A stretch of DNA of 19,594 nt from Candidatus Peribacteraceae bacterium (GTDB taxonomy: Bacteria > Patescibacteriota > Gracilibacteria > Peribacterales > Peribacteraceae), in assembly GCA_013140485.1 (NCBI GenBank), contig JABFSS010000030.1, positions 1 through 19,594 on the forward strand, read 5' to 3'. The notes beneath the pieces were generated by a model. That model did no database searches, was not told where the DNA came from, and was given only the letters and a program-made list of their open reading frames with translations. Position numbers and translations under genes: made by a program. Within the stretch, counting starts at the first letter, position 1. The number at the start of each line of letters is the position of its first letter. Shown here one piece after another: positions 6,910-14,575 of this stretch.

Positions 6910-7242
6910 ATGCCCACCGAACCGCCAACAGACCCTCTCCTCCAACGTCTCGACCAAATTGAGCTTCACTTGCGCCATCTCGACCACCGCGACCGCTCGC
7001 GAATGATCTGGAGCACGGTGAAGAGTTCCATCGGGCTGGTGATGTTCCTGACGGCGCTCTTCGGCTCGTGGTATTTGATCAACAACTTGGGAGAGATCAT
7101 GAAATTGATGGTGCAGGAGAGCGCGAAGCAATCGCAGCAGATGATGAAGAGCGGATCGGAGGATTTCCTCAAACAAGTGCAGGGCTTGTTCGGCGGCAAG
7201 AGTTCTTCGTCGTCTTCCCGTTCACGCGCCCGTACTCTTTGA
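6910..7242 (+). CDS. Small single-pass membrane protein, unknown function
   Basis: This 110-residue protein starts MPTEPPTDPLLQRLDQIELHLRHLDHRDR, an amphipathic, probably coiled-coil N-terminus. One strong transmembrane helix follows (about residues 36-55, SIGLVMFLTALFGSWYLI). Then come a polar, Gln/Met-rich helix and a Ser/Arg-rich tail containing seven serines in a row interrupted only by Arg. No family is recognised. The start at 6910 is chosen because an extended -10 sits 6 bases upstream; an ATG nine codons earlier would lie within the transcribed-start region. It is isolated on plus between the hairpin array and the convergent lipoprotein gene. Confidence 0.7.
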   Translation: MPTEPPTDPLLQRLDQIELHLRHLDHRDRSRMIWSTVKSSIGLVMFLTALFGSWYLINNLGEIMKLMVQESAKQSQQMMKSGSEDFLKQVQGLFGGKSSSSSSRSRARTL

Positions 7243-7247
7243 TCACA

Positions 7248-7285
7248 TAAAAATGAGCCATGAAGCATTCAGTTCACGGCTCATT
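7248..7285 (-). terminator. Rho-independent terminator of the argS-lipoprotein unit
   Basis: AATGAGCC (7252-7259) pairs with GGCTCATT (7278-7285) and TGAA (7261-7264) with TTCA (7273-7276). The A7260/C7277 position is a mismatch in plus RNA but a G-U wobble in minus RNA. The minus transcript continues into a U-run. It serves the gene ending at 7297. Confidence 0.8.
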
Positions 7286-7296
7286 CCGGAGTGCGA

Positions 7297-8754
7297 TTAT
7301 TTGGTCAAATTCAGCACGTCCTCGGGCGTCATGCCGGACGTGACGGCGTAGCTCGGGAGGCGCAGGAACTGCTCGCGACTGAAGATCTTCTCGGGAGCGC
7401 TGCCCATGCCAAAGAGGTAGCCCGCGTCGGCGGCCTGGTTCAGAACGCGGTCATTGGCGCCGCCTTGGGGGTACGCGATGGCGAAGACCGTCTTGTGCGT
7501 GATGTCCTCGAGAATGAGACGGCTCTGCTCGAGTTCGAGCCGCGTCTGCGCGTTGGTCAGCGTTTGCAGATTGTCTCCGGTGTGGCCGGCCGACTGAATA
7601 TCAAATCCGTTCGCCTGAAGCGTCAGAACCTGCTTCTCGCTGATGCCCGAAATGCCGACCTGCGCGGTCTCCAGGAAGAGAGTCGCAGGCGTCGTGCCGA
7701 GTGCGTCGGAAACGGCCTTCACGTTCTGCGCGGTGATGCCGGTGACGGTGATGATCACGCTCTTTGGAGCAATGCGCGCGTCGCGCGTCTCCTGTGTCTG
7801 CACGGTGTCGAACAGATCGCGCAGCGTCAGGAACCGCACGCCGTCCTGCTTAAGACGCGCGAGATGTTGCGAGAGACCGGCAATGGCGCCCTCCTGATCG
7901 GCTGCGTAGTGCAGAATCGGAAGCGTGTACGTATCCTGGCGCACGAGGAAATTCGGACGGAACGCGCTGAGGAATTCCATCGAGACGTAGCCCTCTTTGC
8001 CTTCGAACGGCACCTTTGCCCAGCCTTTTTCGATGAGGATCGGCTTCACGATGGCCTGCCCGGGAATCTCGCCGATCTTATCGCCGCCCGTGGCGGGAGA
8101 GGAACGGACATTGAGGAACGCGAAGTTCACGAAGTACTGCCCCTCGAACGCTTTCTGTTCGTCCTTCAATTTTTCCTCCGTCGTCACTTTCGCGATGTAC
8201 CGGACGGCCACATATCCCTGTGCGCCTCCCGGAATGGCGATCTTCGCCCAGCTGCCGTTCGTGAATTCGACGACCGTAACGATGTCACCTTGATCCAAAC
8301 GCGCGACGAACGGCGCGTTGACCGCGGGCTCGCCGCGGACGTTCAAGAAGGCGTTTGTAACGCGGTAGACGTTTCCCCCTTTGCCCGACGACGCCAGTCG
8401 CATGGCGTCGTACGCTTTGCGCAACGCGGGATCGACGCTGACGAGTGTCGTTGCGCTACCCGTGAGCGCCACGGGGAGAGGCTCCTGTTCCTCCTGCAAG
8501 ACCGATGCCGACATTCCGGCGGACGAATCCGCGGACGTCGCCGATCCGTAGTTGCCGTCATCCCGCGCGAGCTCCTGGAATCGTGCGATATCTTCGGCGG
8601 TGAAGGTATCGTCCTCGGTCACGTCTTCGGTGCCGGTTGTACTGGAGCACCCGGTGACGAAGAGCAGCCCGAAGCTGGCAATGAGGAGAAAAGCGACGAT
8701 CGGTGCGGCTGCAGTCGCGGAGCCGGCCCTGCGGGCGGAGCGGTAGCGGTTCAT
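7297..8754 (-). CDS. Lipoprotein with two SH3b domains and a degenerate NodB-like (polysaccharide deacetylase) domain
   Basis: The 485-residue protein begins MNRYRSARRAG, then has a hydrophobic segment and the lipobox FVTGC, with Cys36 as the predicted lipidated residue. That defines the start at 8754. Two SH3b repeats follow (about 128-190 and 207-265), each with the AFLNVR...GYV pattern typical of wall-binding domains. The C-terminal part (about 277-470) aligns in layout with NodB deacetylases: LPILHYA, GFDIQSAGHTGDN (384-395), AIAYPQGG (425-432). The usual TFDDG motif is replaced by TVTGI (336-340), and the second metal-binding His of HTxxH is Asn395. I infer a cell-surface glycan-binding protein that lacks deacetylase activity. 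It lies 62 bases after argS and probably shares its transcript. Confidence 0.82.
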   Translation of the reverse strand: MNRYRSARRAGSATAAAPIVAFLLIASFGLLFVTGCSSTTGTEDVTEDDTFTAEDIARFQELARDDGNYGSATSADSSAGMSASVLQEEQEPLPVALTGSATTLVSVDPALRKAYDAMRLASSGKGGNVYRVTNAFLNVRGEPAVNAPFVARLDQGDIVTVVEFTNGSWAKIAIPGGAQGYVAVRYIAKVTTEEKLKDEQKAFEGQYFVNFAFLNVRSSPATGGDKIGEIPGQAIVKPILIEKGWAKVPFEGKEGYVSMEFLSAFRPNFLVRQDTYTLPILHYAADQEGAIAGLSQHLARLKQDGVRFLTLRDLFDTVQTQETRDARIAPKSVIITVTGITAQNVKAVSDALGTTPATLFLETAQVGISGISEKQVLTLQANGFDIQSAGHTGDNLQTLTNAQTRLELEQSRLILEDITHKTVFAIAYPQGGANDRVLNQAADAGYLFGMGSAPEKIFSREQFLRLPSYAVTSGMTPEDVLNLTK

Positions 8755-8816
8755 GAGATAGGAAGGGAGTGGGGAGATGGGGAAATGATGTAGGGGCGAT
8801 TCGTGAATCACCCTGG

Positions 8817-10517
8817 TTACATGCGTTCGGGAACCCGAAGGGTGAGGATTTCGGCGCCGGTCTTGAGCACCCGGGCGGTCATGGACGTGAGTGCGAGGCG
8901 CAGAGCGCGCTGCGGTTCGGCGGCGCTCACGATGGGATCGACGTTGTAGAAGGCATTGAAGTCCTGGCACAACCCGAACAGATAATTGGCCAGCGTGTGC
9001 GGCATATGGCTGCTGCGCGCGTCTTCGAGGACCGCAGCAAACTGGAGAAGCGTCCGGATGAGGATCCGTTCGCGCTCGGTCAGGGCGGCGATGACCTGCG
9101 GCATTTCCGATTCTCCCTCCGCACCCGCTTTGCGCAGGACCGACTTCGCCCGCGCGTAGGTGTACTGCAAATACGGCGCGCTGTTGCCTTCGAAACTGAG
9201 CATCTTGTCCCAGTCAAAAATAAGATCCATCTTCCGGTTCTGACTGACGATGCCGTACACGACCGCGCCCGTGCCCATCATTTCCGCAAGCGCTCGGGGA
9301 TCGTCTGTTTGAATCGAATCGCCGCGCTCATCGATGATTTTCTGTGCGCGCGTGACTGCTTCGTCCAATACTTCCTGCAAGCGAAGAATGTTTCCCTTGC
9401 GCGTGCTCATGGACCGGTCAGCGAAACGCATGCGGCCGAGAACGACGTGCTCGAGGAGCGGAAGCTCCCACCCCAACTGCCGGACCATGTCGAACAGCTG
9501 CTGGAAGTAGAGCTGCTGCGCGACGTCGACCACATAGAGGAGTGACTGCGGATGCCACGTATCGATGCGATACCGGATCGTGGCGAGATCACGCGTGTGA
9601 TAAATCGTCGAGCCGTCACCTTTGAGGACAATGGCCGGCGGCATGCCGGTCTTCTCGGGAAACATTGCGATCAGCGCACCTTTCTCCCCTTCGATAAAGA
9701 CTCCTTTTTTCTTCCCTTCGTCGAGGATCGTCTGCATTTTTTCCTGGTAGAAACTCTCTCCGTGCACGTGATCGAAATGGATGCCCAGCCGCTCATAGAC
9801 GGCTTCCACTTCACGCATCGTCGTTTTGACGACGATCTGCCAGAACTGTGTCAGAGCGGGATCTTTCTCCTCCAATTTGCGGAATGCGGCGCGTGCAGCG
9901 TCTTCCAACGTCTCATCCTTTTCCACCTCATCATGGAAACGAACGTAGAGTTCCAGAAAATCCCCCAGCGTCATTTTTTCGACCGGCTTTTTGCCCCACT
10001 TTTCCACCGCGACCGCGAGTTTCCCAAACTGCGTTCCCCAGTCGCCGAGGTGGTTGATCGCGACCGTGGAATACCCCAAATGACGGTAGAGGTTGCTAAT
10101 CGTCTGTCCGACGACCGTACTCAGGATGTGATGGATGCCAAGCGGCTTGGCGATATTCGGCTGCGAGTACTCGACGATCACCGGCCTCTCTTTTTCTCGT
10201 TTCACCGCCGGAACGCACGCCTCGCGCGTCTGCGAAAGTTCGCGCAGGAGTCCGGCGGGAGTGAGCCAGACGTTCACGTATCCCGCGCCGGCGATCTCCA
10301 CTTTTTCGATGCCGTCTGCACCCGTCAACGCATCGACGAAAATTTGCGCGACATCGCGCGGTTTTTGCTTCAATTTGGACGCGAGTTGGAGAGGAAGACT
10401 GAGAGAAGCATCACCGAAAGACGATTCCTTCGGAACCGTCCACACCGCGTTCAGATCTACCCCCGAGAAGTGCTGCTTCACGACCGCATTTGCCTTCTCT
10501 GTCAGAGCCAAAAACAT
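8817..10517 (-). CDS. argS: Arginyl-tRNA synthetase
   Basis: ArgRS charges tRNA-Arg with arginine in the cytoplasm. The 566-residue protein has the expected order. An N-terminal additional domain (1-100) includes GAGYVNVWL. The catalytic core carries NIAKPLGIHHILSTVVGQ (121-138) and GDWGTQFGK. MSTRKGN occupies the KMSKS position, and a C-terminal DALR-type anticodon-binding domain includes APYLQYTYARAKSVLRK. At the HIGH position the sequence reads GIHH rather than the usual HVGH. The start ATG 10517 gives a normal N-terminus; no strong ribosome binding site is seen. The gene is divergent from the lipoprotein gene at 10875. Confidence 0.95.
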   Translation of the reverse strand: MFLALTEKANAVVKQHFSGVDLNAVWTVPKESSFGDASLSLPLQLASKLKQKPRDVAQIFVDALTGADGIEKVEIAGAGYVNVWLTPAGLLRELSQTREACVPAVKREKERPVIVEYSQPNIAKPLGIHHILSTVVGQTISNLYRHLGYSTVAINHLGDWGTQFGKLAVAVEKWGKKPVEKMTLGDFLELYVRFHDEVEKDETLEDAARAAFRKLEEKDPALTQFWQIVVKTTMREVEAVYERLGIHFDHVHGESFYQEKMQTILDEGKKKGVFIEGEKGALIAMFPEKTGMPPAIVLKGDGSTIYHTRDLATIRYRIDTWHPQSLLYVVDVAQQLYFQQLFDMVRQLGWELPLLEHVVLGRMRFADRSMSTRKGNILRLQEVLDEAVTRAQKIIDERGDSIQTDDPRALAEMMGTGAVVYGIVSQNRKMDLIFDWDKMLSFEGNSAPYLQYTYARAKSVLRKAGAEGESEMPQVIAALTERERILIRTLLQFAAVLEDARSSHMPHTLANYLFGLCQDFNAFYNVDPIVSAAEPQRALRLALTSMTARVLKTGAEILTLRVPERM

Positions 10518-10874
10518 AAGAATTGGAGCACCGTTTTGTTGAGTCGAAAATTCGATTCATGAACAAAACTGATACTCTAAAGAATGCGCTGACTGTAGCA
10601 CTGAGAACGTGCATTACTACCTGAAACAATAATTTGATCTTGCATACAGAATTTCCTCGTGTTTTGAACACAATTTGTGTGCACAGTCGTCCACCCAATT
10701 ATTTTTTCCTGCTGGCGACTTTTTGTTCTCATAATATCAGGCGAACTTTTTTGGTTATTAGAGAGGCGTTTTCGCGAACACTTCCATGATGCAGACGTCT
10801 TTTTTTCCTCTTGCTGCTGCGAAAAATCCGGTGGAAAAAGTGATGAAAATTTGCTATACTATTCACGAACACCC
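10518..10874. other. 357-base divergent intergenic region, AT-rich
   Basis: No convincing gene was found between argS (minus) and the coiled-coil lipoprotein (plus). The region is noticeably more AT-rich than its flanks. It holds a near-palindrome TCGAA-AA-TTCGA just upstream of argS, an inverted repeat ACACAA-T-TTGTGT (10668-10680) that could be an operator, and the plus-strand promoter at 10832-10860. I could not assign the argS promoter with confidence. Confidence 0.6.
10832..10860 (+). promoter_or_regulatory. Promoter of the coiled-coil lipoprotein gene
   Basis: TATACT (10855-10860) is preceded by TG at the extended position (TTTGCTATACT). TGGAAA (10832-10837) lies 17 bases upstream. The transcript would start about 8 bases before ATG 10875, leaving no room for a Shine-Dalgarno sequence. 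Confidence 0.6.
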
Positions 10875-11705
10875 ATGAAGATCCGCCGCGTCCTCCTCAC
10901 TGCCGTTTTACTGGCTCCGCTTGCCCTATCGGCATGCGGCAACACCGCCGAGACTCCGGCTCCGTCCGGGGGAGTACAGGTGACGGGAGCGCGTTCGGCC
11001 GTTCTCTCGATTCTCCCACTCGAAAAAGGCATCCCGTCCGTGGTCCGGCCTGCGGCGCTCCTCAGCATCTATGTGAACCTGCTCTTGGCGGAAGGGCTCA
11101 CACCTCCCGTGCATGCGGCAATGGATGGCGTCGAGGCTCAGCTTCTGCTGCATGCTCTCCCGACGGCGGAGAACGTCGACGACCTCTATTCGCTCCTCGA
11201 GGAATTCGGCGCCGTGCTCCATGTGGATATCGCGGACTTGATGAACCGCAGTTCCGACCGCGCCAACACGCTGGATGAATATTCCATCGGCATTGCAAAC
11301 ATTACCGAGCGCAGCAAGCGCCGGGCCGACGACATCAAGGAGCAGATCACGAATTTGAAGAAAAAGCAGACCGAGCAGAAACGCGCAGTCTCCCTCATCA
11401 ATAAGGAAATCAGCAACGCCGTGAAAGTGAAAGATTTCTCGACCGCACAGGATAAGCAGCAGGAATTGGCGACCGCGCAGGGCGAGCTCACCGAGACCGA
11501 CCTCACGCTGAAGGAAATGACGTTCCTGCAAAAGACCTTCGCGGAGCTGACCGGCATTGCGCAGCAGCGCATCGCGGCATTGGAGCGCAACCGCGAAGTG
11601 ATCATCGCCGGCCTGCGAGTGGTGGATGTGCCCGGAGTCGAGGATCTGGGCGTATTGGAATCGACGACGAAGCGGGGCGGGAGGACGCCGTTTGGGGGAC
11701 TCTGA
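10875..11705 (+). CDS. Coiled-coil lipoprotein, unknown function
   Basis: The protein starts MKIRRVLLTAVLLAPLALSAC, a textbook lipoprotein signal with lipobox LSAC and Cys21 lipidated; this fixes the start at 10875. After a Thr/Pro/Gly-rich linker comes a helical domain (about 45-120). A long charged coiled coil follows (about 130-240), rich in Lys, Glu and Gln with heptad-like spacing, including NLKKKQTEQKR. The tail is Gly/Arg-rich (GGRTPFGGL). No family is recognised. It sits upstream of the VirB4-like ATPase on the same strand, 136 bases away, so a structural role in the same surface machine is possible but unproven; the ATPase gene also has its own promoter. A hairpin overlaps its stop codon. 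Confidence 0.8.
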   Translation: MKIRRVLLTAVLLAPLALSACGNTAETPAPSGGVQVTGARSAVLSILPLEKGIPSVVRPAALLSIYVNLLLAEGLTPPVHAAMDGVEAQLLLHALPTAENVDDLYSLLEEFGAVLHVDIADLMNRSSDRANTLDEYSIGIANITERSKRRADDIKEQITNLKKKQTEQKRAVSLINKEISNAVKVKDFSTAQDKQQELATAQGELTETDLTLKEMTFLQKTFAELTGIAQQRIAALERNREVIIAGLRVVDVPGVEDLGVLESTTKRGGRTPFGGL

Positions 11706-11776
11706 GGCAAACGATAAAAACAAAGAAATCGACGTAAACGAGGATCCTCGTTTGCATTGTTTTCCTTGTTTGCCTC
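11704..11776 (+). repeat. Long hairpin overlapping the lipoprotein stop codon
   Basis: GAGGCAAAC (11704-11712) pairs with GTTTGCCTC (11768-11776), and the centre is the perfect palindrome AAACGAGGATCCTCGTTT (11736-11753). There is no U-run, so termination is uncertain. The left arm shares CAAAGAAATC, nine variable bases and GAGGATCCT with the hairpin at 16987-17048, in identical spacing. Confidence 0.75.
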
Positions 11777-11798
11777 GTTTTCTGTACGCCAAGGAGAA

Positions 11799-11827
11799 TT
11801 GCTCAAAACACTATTTTCCGCTATAAT
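11799..11827 (+). promoter_or_regulatory. Promoter of the VirB4-like gene
   Basis: TTGCTC (11799-11804) and a perfect TATAAT (11822-11827) are spaced by 17 bases. AAGGA (11830-11834) lies 7 bases before ATG 11842 and may be a ribosome binding site, though transcription would begin close to it. Confidence 0.65.
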
Positions 11828-11841
11828 TAAAGGATTTCCCC

Positions 11842-13926
11842 ATGCCTACAAACACACCTCCAATTCCGGGCAATCCCCTCCTCTACGCGATTGACGACCT
11901 CCTGGGTCTGCACAAAAACGTGGAGTTGATTCTGAATCCGGAAACGGGAAAAGAGGAACCGCTGACGAGCGAGGAGAAGCAGGCGGTCAAACTGTACGAA
12001 GAGGGTCTGCAGAAGATTCTCGACTTGATCGCGCCGTCCGCAATGGAGGTGAAGCACAATGATTTGATTCTCGGCGATCTCCATAGTCGCACGCTCTACG
12101 TCTACAACTGGCCGAACTACATCTACCCCAACTGGATGTCGCAGCTGGTGAACTTCGACGCGCAGATGGAAATCTCGCACTTCATCTACCCGTCGAGCAA
12201 CGCCGCGATCATGAAGATGCTCCGCCGCAAAGTCGCCGAACTGCGCTCAAGCATCCGCATCCTCGAACAGCGCGGCATTGTCCGCGATCCGTCGCTCGAA
12301 GCCGCACTGCAGGACGCCGAGGAACTGCGCGACCTGCTCGCGCGCGGCCGTGAGAAGCTCTTCCAGTTCGGCATGTACGTGACGCTCTACGCCGACGACA
12401 CGGACAAACTCAAGAAGCTGCAGATCGACATCGAGTCGATCCTCGGCGGGCGCCTGGTGCTCACGAAGCCCGCGATGTTCCAGATGGAACACGCATGGAC
12501 GAGCACGCTGCCGCTCTGTCTCGACGAGCTGGAGATCAACCGCAACATGAACACCTCGCCGATCGCGACGAGTTTCCCGTTCTCGAGTTCGGACCTCACG
12601 GATGATCATGGAATCCTGTACGGCATCAACCGGCACAACGACAGCTTGGTGATCTTCGACCGCTTTGATTTGCCCAACGCCAACTGCAACGTGTTCGCCA
12701 CGTCCGGCGCCGGCAAATCGTTCTCGGTGAAGCTCGAGATCCTGCGCGCGATGATGCTCGGGACCGAAGTCCTCGTGATCGATCCGGAAAACGAATACGT
12801 CGAACTGTGCAAAGTCGTCGGCGGATCCTTTGTGCCGTTAAGTTTGCAGAGCAGCTTCCACATCAACCCGTTCGATCTGCCGCGGGCCATCCGCGGAGAC
12901 GAAGCCCAAGTGGGTGAAGTGCTCCGCAGCGCCGCCATCAACCTGCACGGCCTCTTCCGCCTCATGCTGGGCACGCTCACGCCGACGGAAGACGGCATCC
13001 TCGACAAAGCCATCCTCGATACCTACGCACTCAGGGGCATCACGCTCCAGACGCCGGACCCCACCGGCATCGAGCCGCCGACCATGCACGACCTGGTGGA
13101 CGTACTGATGACGACCGAAGGCGGCGAAAACATGGCGAAGGTCCTGCAGAAGTACACCGACGGAAGCTTCGCCGGCATTTTCGACCAGCAGACCAACGTC
13201 GAGCTCAAGAACCAGATGGTCGTCTTCCAAATCCGCGACCTGGAGGAACAACTCCGCCCGATCGCGATCTATATCGTGCTCAACCACTTGTGGAACATCG
13301 TCCGCGCCGAAATGAAGAAGCGTTTCCTGGTGATCGACGAAGCCTGGAACCTGATGCAGTTCGAAGATTCCGCACGCTTCCTCTACGGCATCGTGAAGCG
13401 CGCCCGCAAGTACTTCCTGGGCATCACCACGATCACGCAGGACGTCGACGACTTCGTGAACTCGCCATTCGGAAAACCGATCATCACCAACTCCGCACTG
13501 CAGATTCTCTTGAAACAATCGGCCTCCGCAGTCGATAACCTCCAGAAGCTCTTCTACCTCACCGAGGGCGAGAAGGAAGTCCTGCTGAACTCGGGCGTCG
13601 GCCAGGGCATCTTCTTTGCCGGCAACAAACACGTCGCCATCCAGATCATCGCGAGCGACACCGAAGCGCGCGTCATCACCACGAAGCCCGAGGAAATCAT
13701 GGCACACCAATTGCAGGCGGCGAATCTGGCGACGGCCAAGCGTGCGAAGGATGCCCAGGAGAAGACGAATGCGGAGGAGGCGGTGAAGCAGAATCAAACA
13801 AAAGAGGAAGCAGTGGCACAGGCAACGGTAGAGTCCAAAGATGCCCCCTCGACAGCGCTCGGGGCAGCCTCCGAGTCCAAGGACCAGACTGACGCCGCAA
13901 CGGGAAACATGACGACTCCCGTCTGA
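11842..13926 (+). CDS. VirB4/TraC-type ATPase of a type IV secretion or pilus-like system
   Basis: VirB4 ATPases energise type IV secretion channels or conjugative pilus assembly at the inner face of the membrane. In this 694-residue protein an N-terminal VirB4-like domain (about 50-230) includes the MEISHFIYP strand. The P-loop ATSGAGKS (286-293), a LVIDPENEY strand, the Walker B FLVIDEAW (Asp499, Glu500) and TTITQD (Gln533) follow in the expected order. The last about 70 residues form an Ala/Glu/Lys/Gln-rich low-complexity tail not typical of the family. The start is supported by the promoter and AAGGA upstream. No VirB3/PrgI-, VirB6-, VirB11- or VirD4-like gene is in the window, so the rest of the machine lies elsewhere or is absent. 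Confidence 0.9.
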   Translation: MPTNTPPIPGNPLLYAIDDLLGLHKNVELILNPETGKEEPLTSEEKQAVKLYEEGLQKILDLIAPSAMEVKHNDLILGDLHSRTLYVYNWPNYIYPNWMSQLVNFDAQMEISHFIYPSSNAAIMKMLRRKVAELRSSIRILEQRGIVRDPSLEAALQDAEELRDLLARGREKLFQFGMYVTLYADDTDKLKKLQIDIESILGGRLVLTKPAMFQMEHAWTSTLPLCLDELEINRNMNTSPIATSFPFSSSDLTDDHGILYGINRHNDSLVIFDRFDLPNANCNVFATSGAGKSFSVKLEILRAMMLGTEVLVIDPENEYVELCKVVGGSFVPLSLQSSFHINPFDLPRAIRGDEAQVGEVLRSAAINLHGLFRLMLGTLTPTEDGILDKAILDTYALRGITLQTPDPTGIEPPTMHDLVDVLMTTEGGENMAKVLQKYTDGSFAGIFDQQTNVELKNQMVVFQIRDLEEQLRPIAIYIVLNHLWNIVRAEMKKRFLVIDEAWNLMQFEDSARFLYGIVKRARKYFLGITTITQDVDDFVNSPFGKPIITNSALQILLKQSASAVDNLQKLFYLTEGEKEVLLNSGVGQGIFFAGNKHVAIQIIASDTEARVITTKPEEIMAHQLQAANLATAKRAKDAQEKTNAEEAVKQNQTKEEAVAQATVESKDAPSTALGAASESKDQTDAATGNMTTPV

Positions 13927-13954
13927 GGTCTCGCGAAAGAAGGAAAGCAGTGTG

Positions 13955-13967
13955 TATGATGCACAAA
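13955..13967 (+). promoter_or_regulatory. -10-like hexamer for a leaderless start at 13968
   Basis: TATGAT (13955-13960) ends exactly 7 bases before ATG 13968. No matching -35 is apparent. It argues for 13968 over the upstream in-frame ATG at 13959 and GTG-type starts. Confidence 0.45.
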
Positions 13968-14555
13968 ATGATAGACGCGAAAGAGTTGCTCGGCACGATA
14001 GCATCACTGCTCAGTATCGTTGGTTTTGCCTTTTACATGCCGAAGATGTTCTCCGGGCAGACGAAGCCGCACGCATTTTCATGGTTCGTGTGGTCCTTTA
14101 CCGCAATCATCGTGTTCGCGACGCAGGTCGCAGGAGGAGCCGGACCGGGTGCATGGCTGTTCGCCGTTGAAATCCTCGGATGTTCGACGGTCTTCTGCTG
14201 GGCACTGGCATATGGAGAGAAGGGATACACGAGTTCCGATTGGATCGCACTCACACTCGCGCTGCTCTCGCTCGTCAGCTGGATAACGACAAAAACCCTG
14301 ATGCCCTCGGTGATTCTCATCACCCTCGTGGAAGTCTTCGGATTCTTCCCCACATTCCGCAAAAGCTTCGATAAGCCATTTGAAGAATCGGCAGTCGTGT
14401 ACGCGCTCAGTCCTCCAAAGTGTCTCATCTCGCTCTTCGCGATTGAACACTATGCTCTGACCACAACACTCTATCCCATTGCCATCATCATATTGAACAC
14501 CGGGTTCGTGACGATGCTCTGGATCCGAAGGAGGCAAAAACAACGTATTGCGTAG
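13968..14555 (+). CDS. Multi-pass membrane protein with two PQ-loop-like motifs
   Basis: The 195-residue protein begins MIDAKELLGTIASLLSIVGF and has about six to seven hydrophobic helices. Two motifs resemble the PQ-loop of SWEET/SemiSWEET and related carriers: FYMPKMFSGQTKPHAFSW (near 22-39) and GFFPTFRKSFDKP (near 124-136). They sit at equivalent places in two halves, consistent with an internally duplicated small-molecule carrier. The usual Pro-Gln pair is Pro-Lys and Pro-Thr here, so the family call is tentative and no substrate can be named. The start is chosen from the -10-like hexamer 7 bases upstream. The gene ends at a palindrome shared with the convergent nrnA gene. Confidence 0.75.
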   Translation: MIDAKELLGTIASLLSIVGFAFYMPKMFSGQTKPHAFSWFVWSFTAIIVFATQVAGGAGPGAWLFAVEILGCSTVFCWALAYGEKGYTSSDWIALTLALLSLVSWITTKTLMPSVILITLVEVFGFFPTFRKSFDKPFEESAVVYALSPPKCLISLFAIEHYALTTTLYPIAIIILNTGFVTMLWIRRRQKQRIA

Positions 14556-14575
14556 GTTCCTCGTACGAGGAACTA
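14553..14575. repeat. Palindrome abutting the stop codons of two convergent genes
   Basis: GTTCCTCGTACGAGGAAC (14556-14573) is a perfect 18-base palindrome. The plus-strand stop TAG is 14553-14555 and the minus-strand stop TAG is 14573-14575, so the genes share the palindrome edge. CCTCGTACG and CTACTC match the flanks of the hairpin elements at 6635-6882, and GTAG lies at the minus-strand 5' foot. It probably acts as a bidirectional 3' end. Confidence 0.8.

Noticed and set aside
6615..7006. Two overlapping plus-strand frames across the hairpin array
   Set aside because: They are translations of repeat elements and run into the membrane protein gene in other frames; no start signals support them.
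7291..8793. 500-codon plus-strand open frame
   Set aside because: It lies opposite the SH3b/NodB-like lipoprotein gene, which has recognisable domains and a lipobox. The plus frame gives an Arg-rich sequence typical of antisense to GC-rich coding DNA.
8755..8970. Longer N-terminus for the SH3b lipoprotein
   Set aside because: The extension overlaps argS and is Arg/His-rich without signal features, whereas ATG 8754 directly precedes a lipoprotein signal.
9552..10562. 336-codon plus-strand open frame
   Set aside because: It is antisense to argS, whose synthetase motifs are unmistakable.
10677..10874. Longer N-terminus for the coiled-coil lipoprotein
   Set aside because: A promoter at 10832-10860 lies within it, and the signal peptide starts exactly at ATG 10875.
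10518..10874. tRNA or other structured RNA in the AT-rich intergenic region
   Set aside because: No cloverleaf or GTTC-type T-loop pattern was found by eye; only short inverted repeats are present.
12838..14007. 389-codon minus-strand open frame
   Set aside because: It is antisense to the VirB4-like ATPase with intact Walker motifs.
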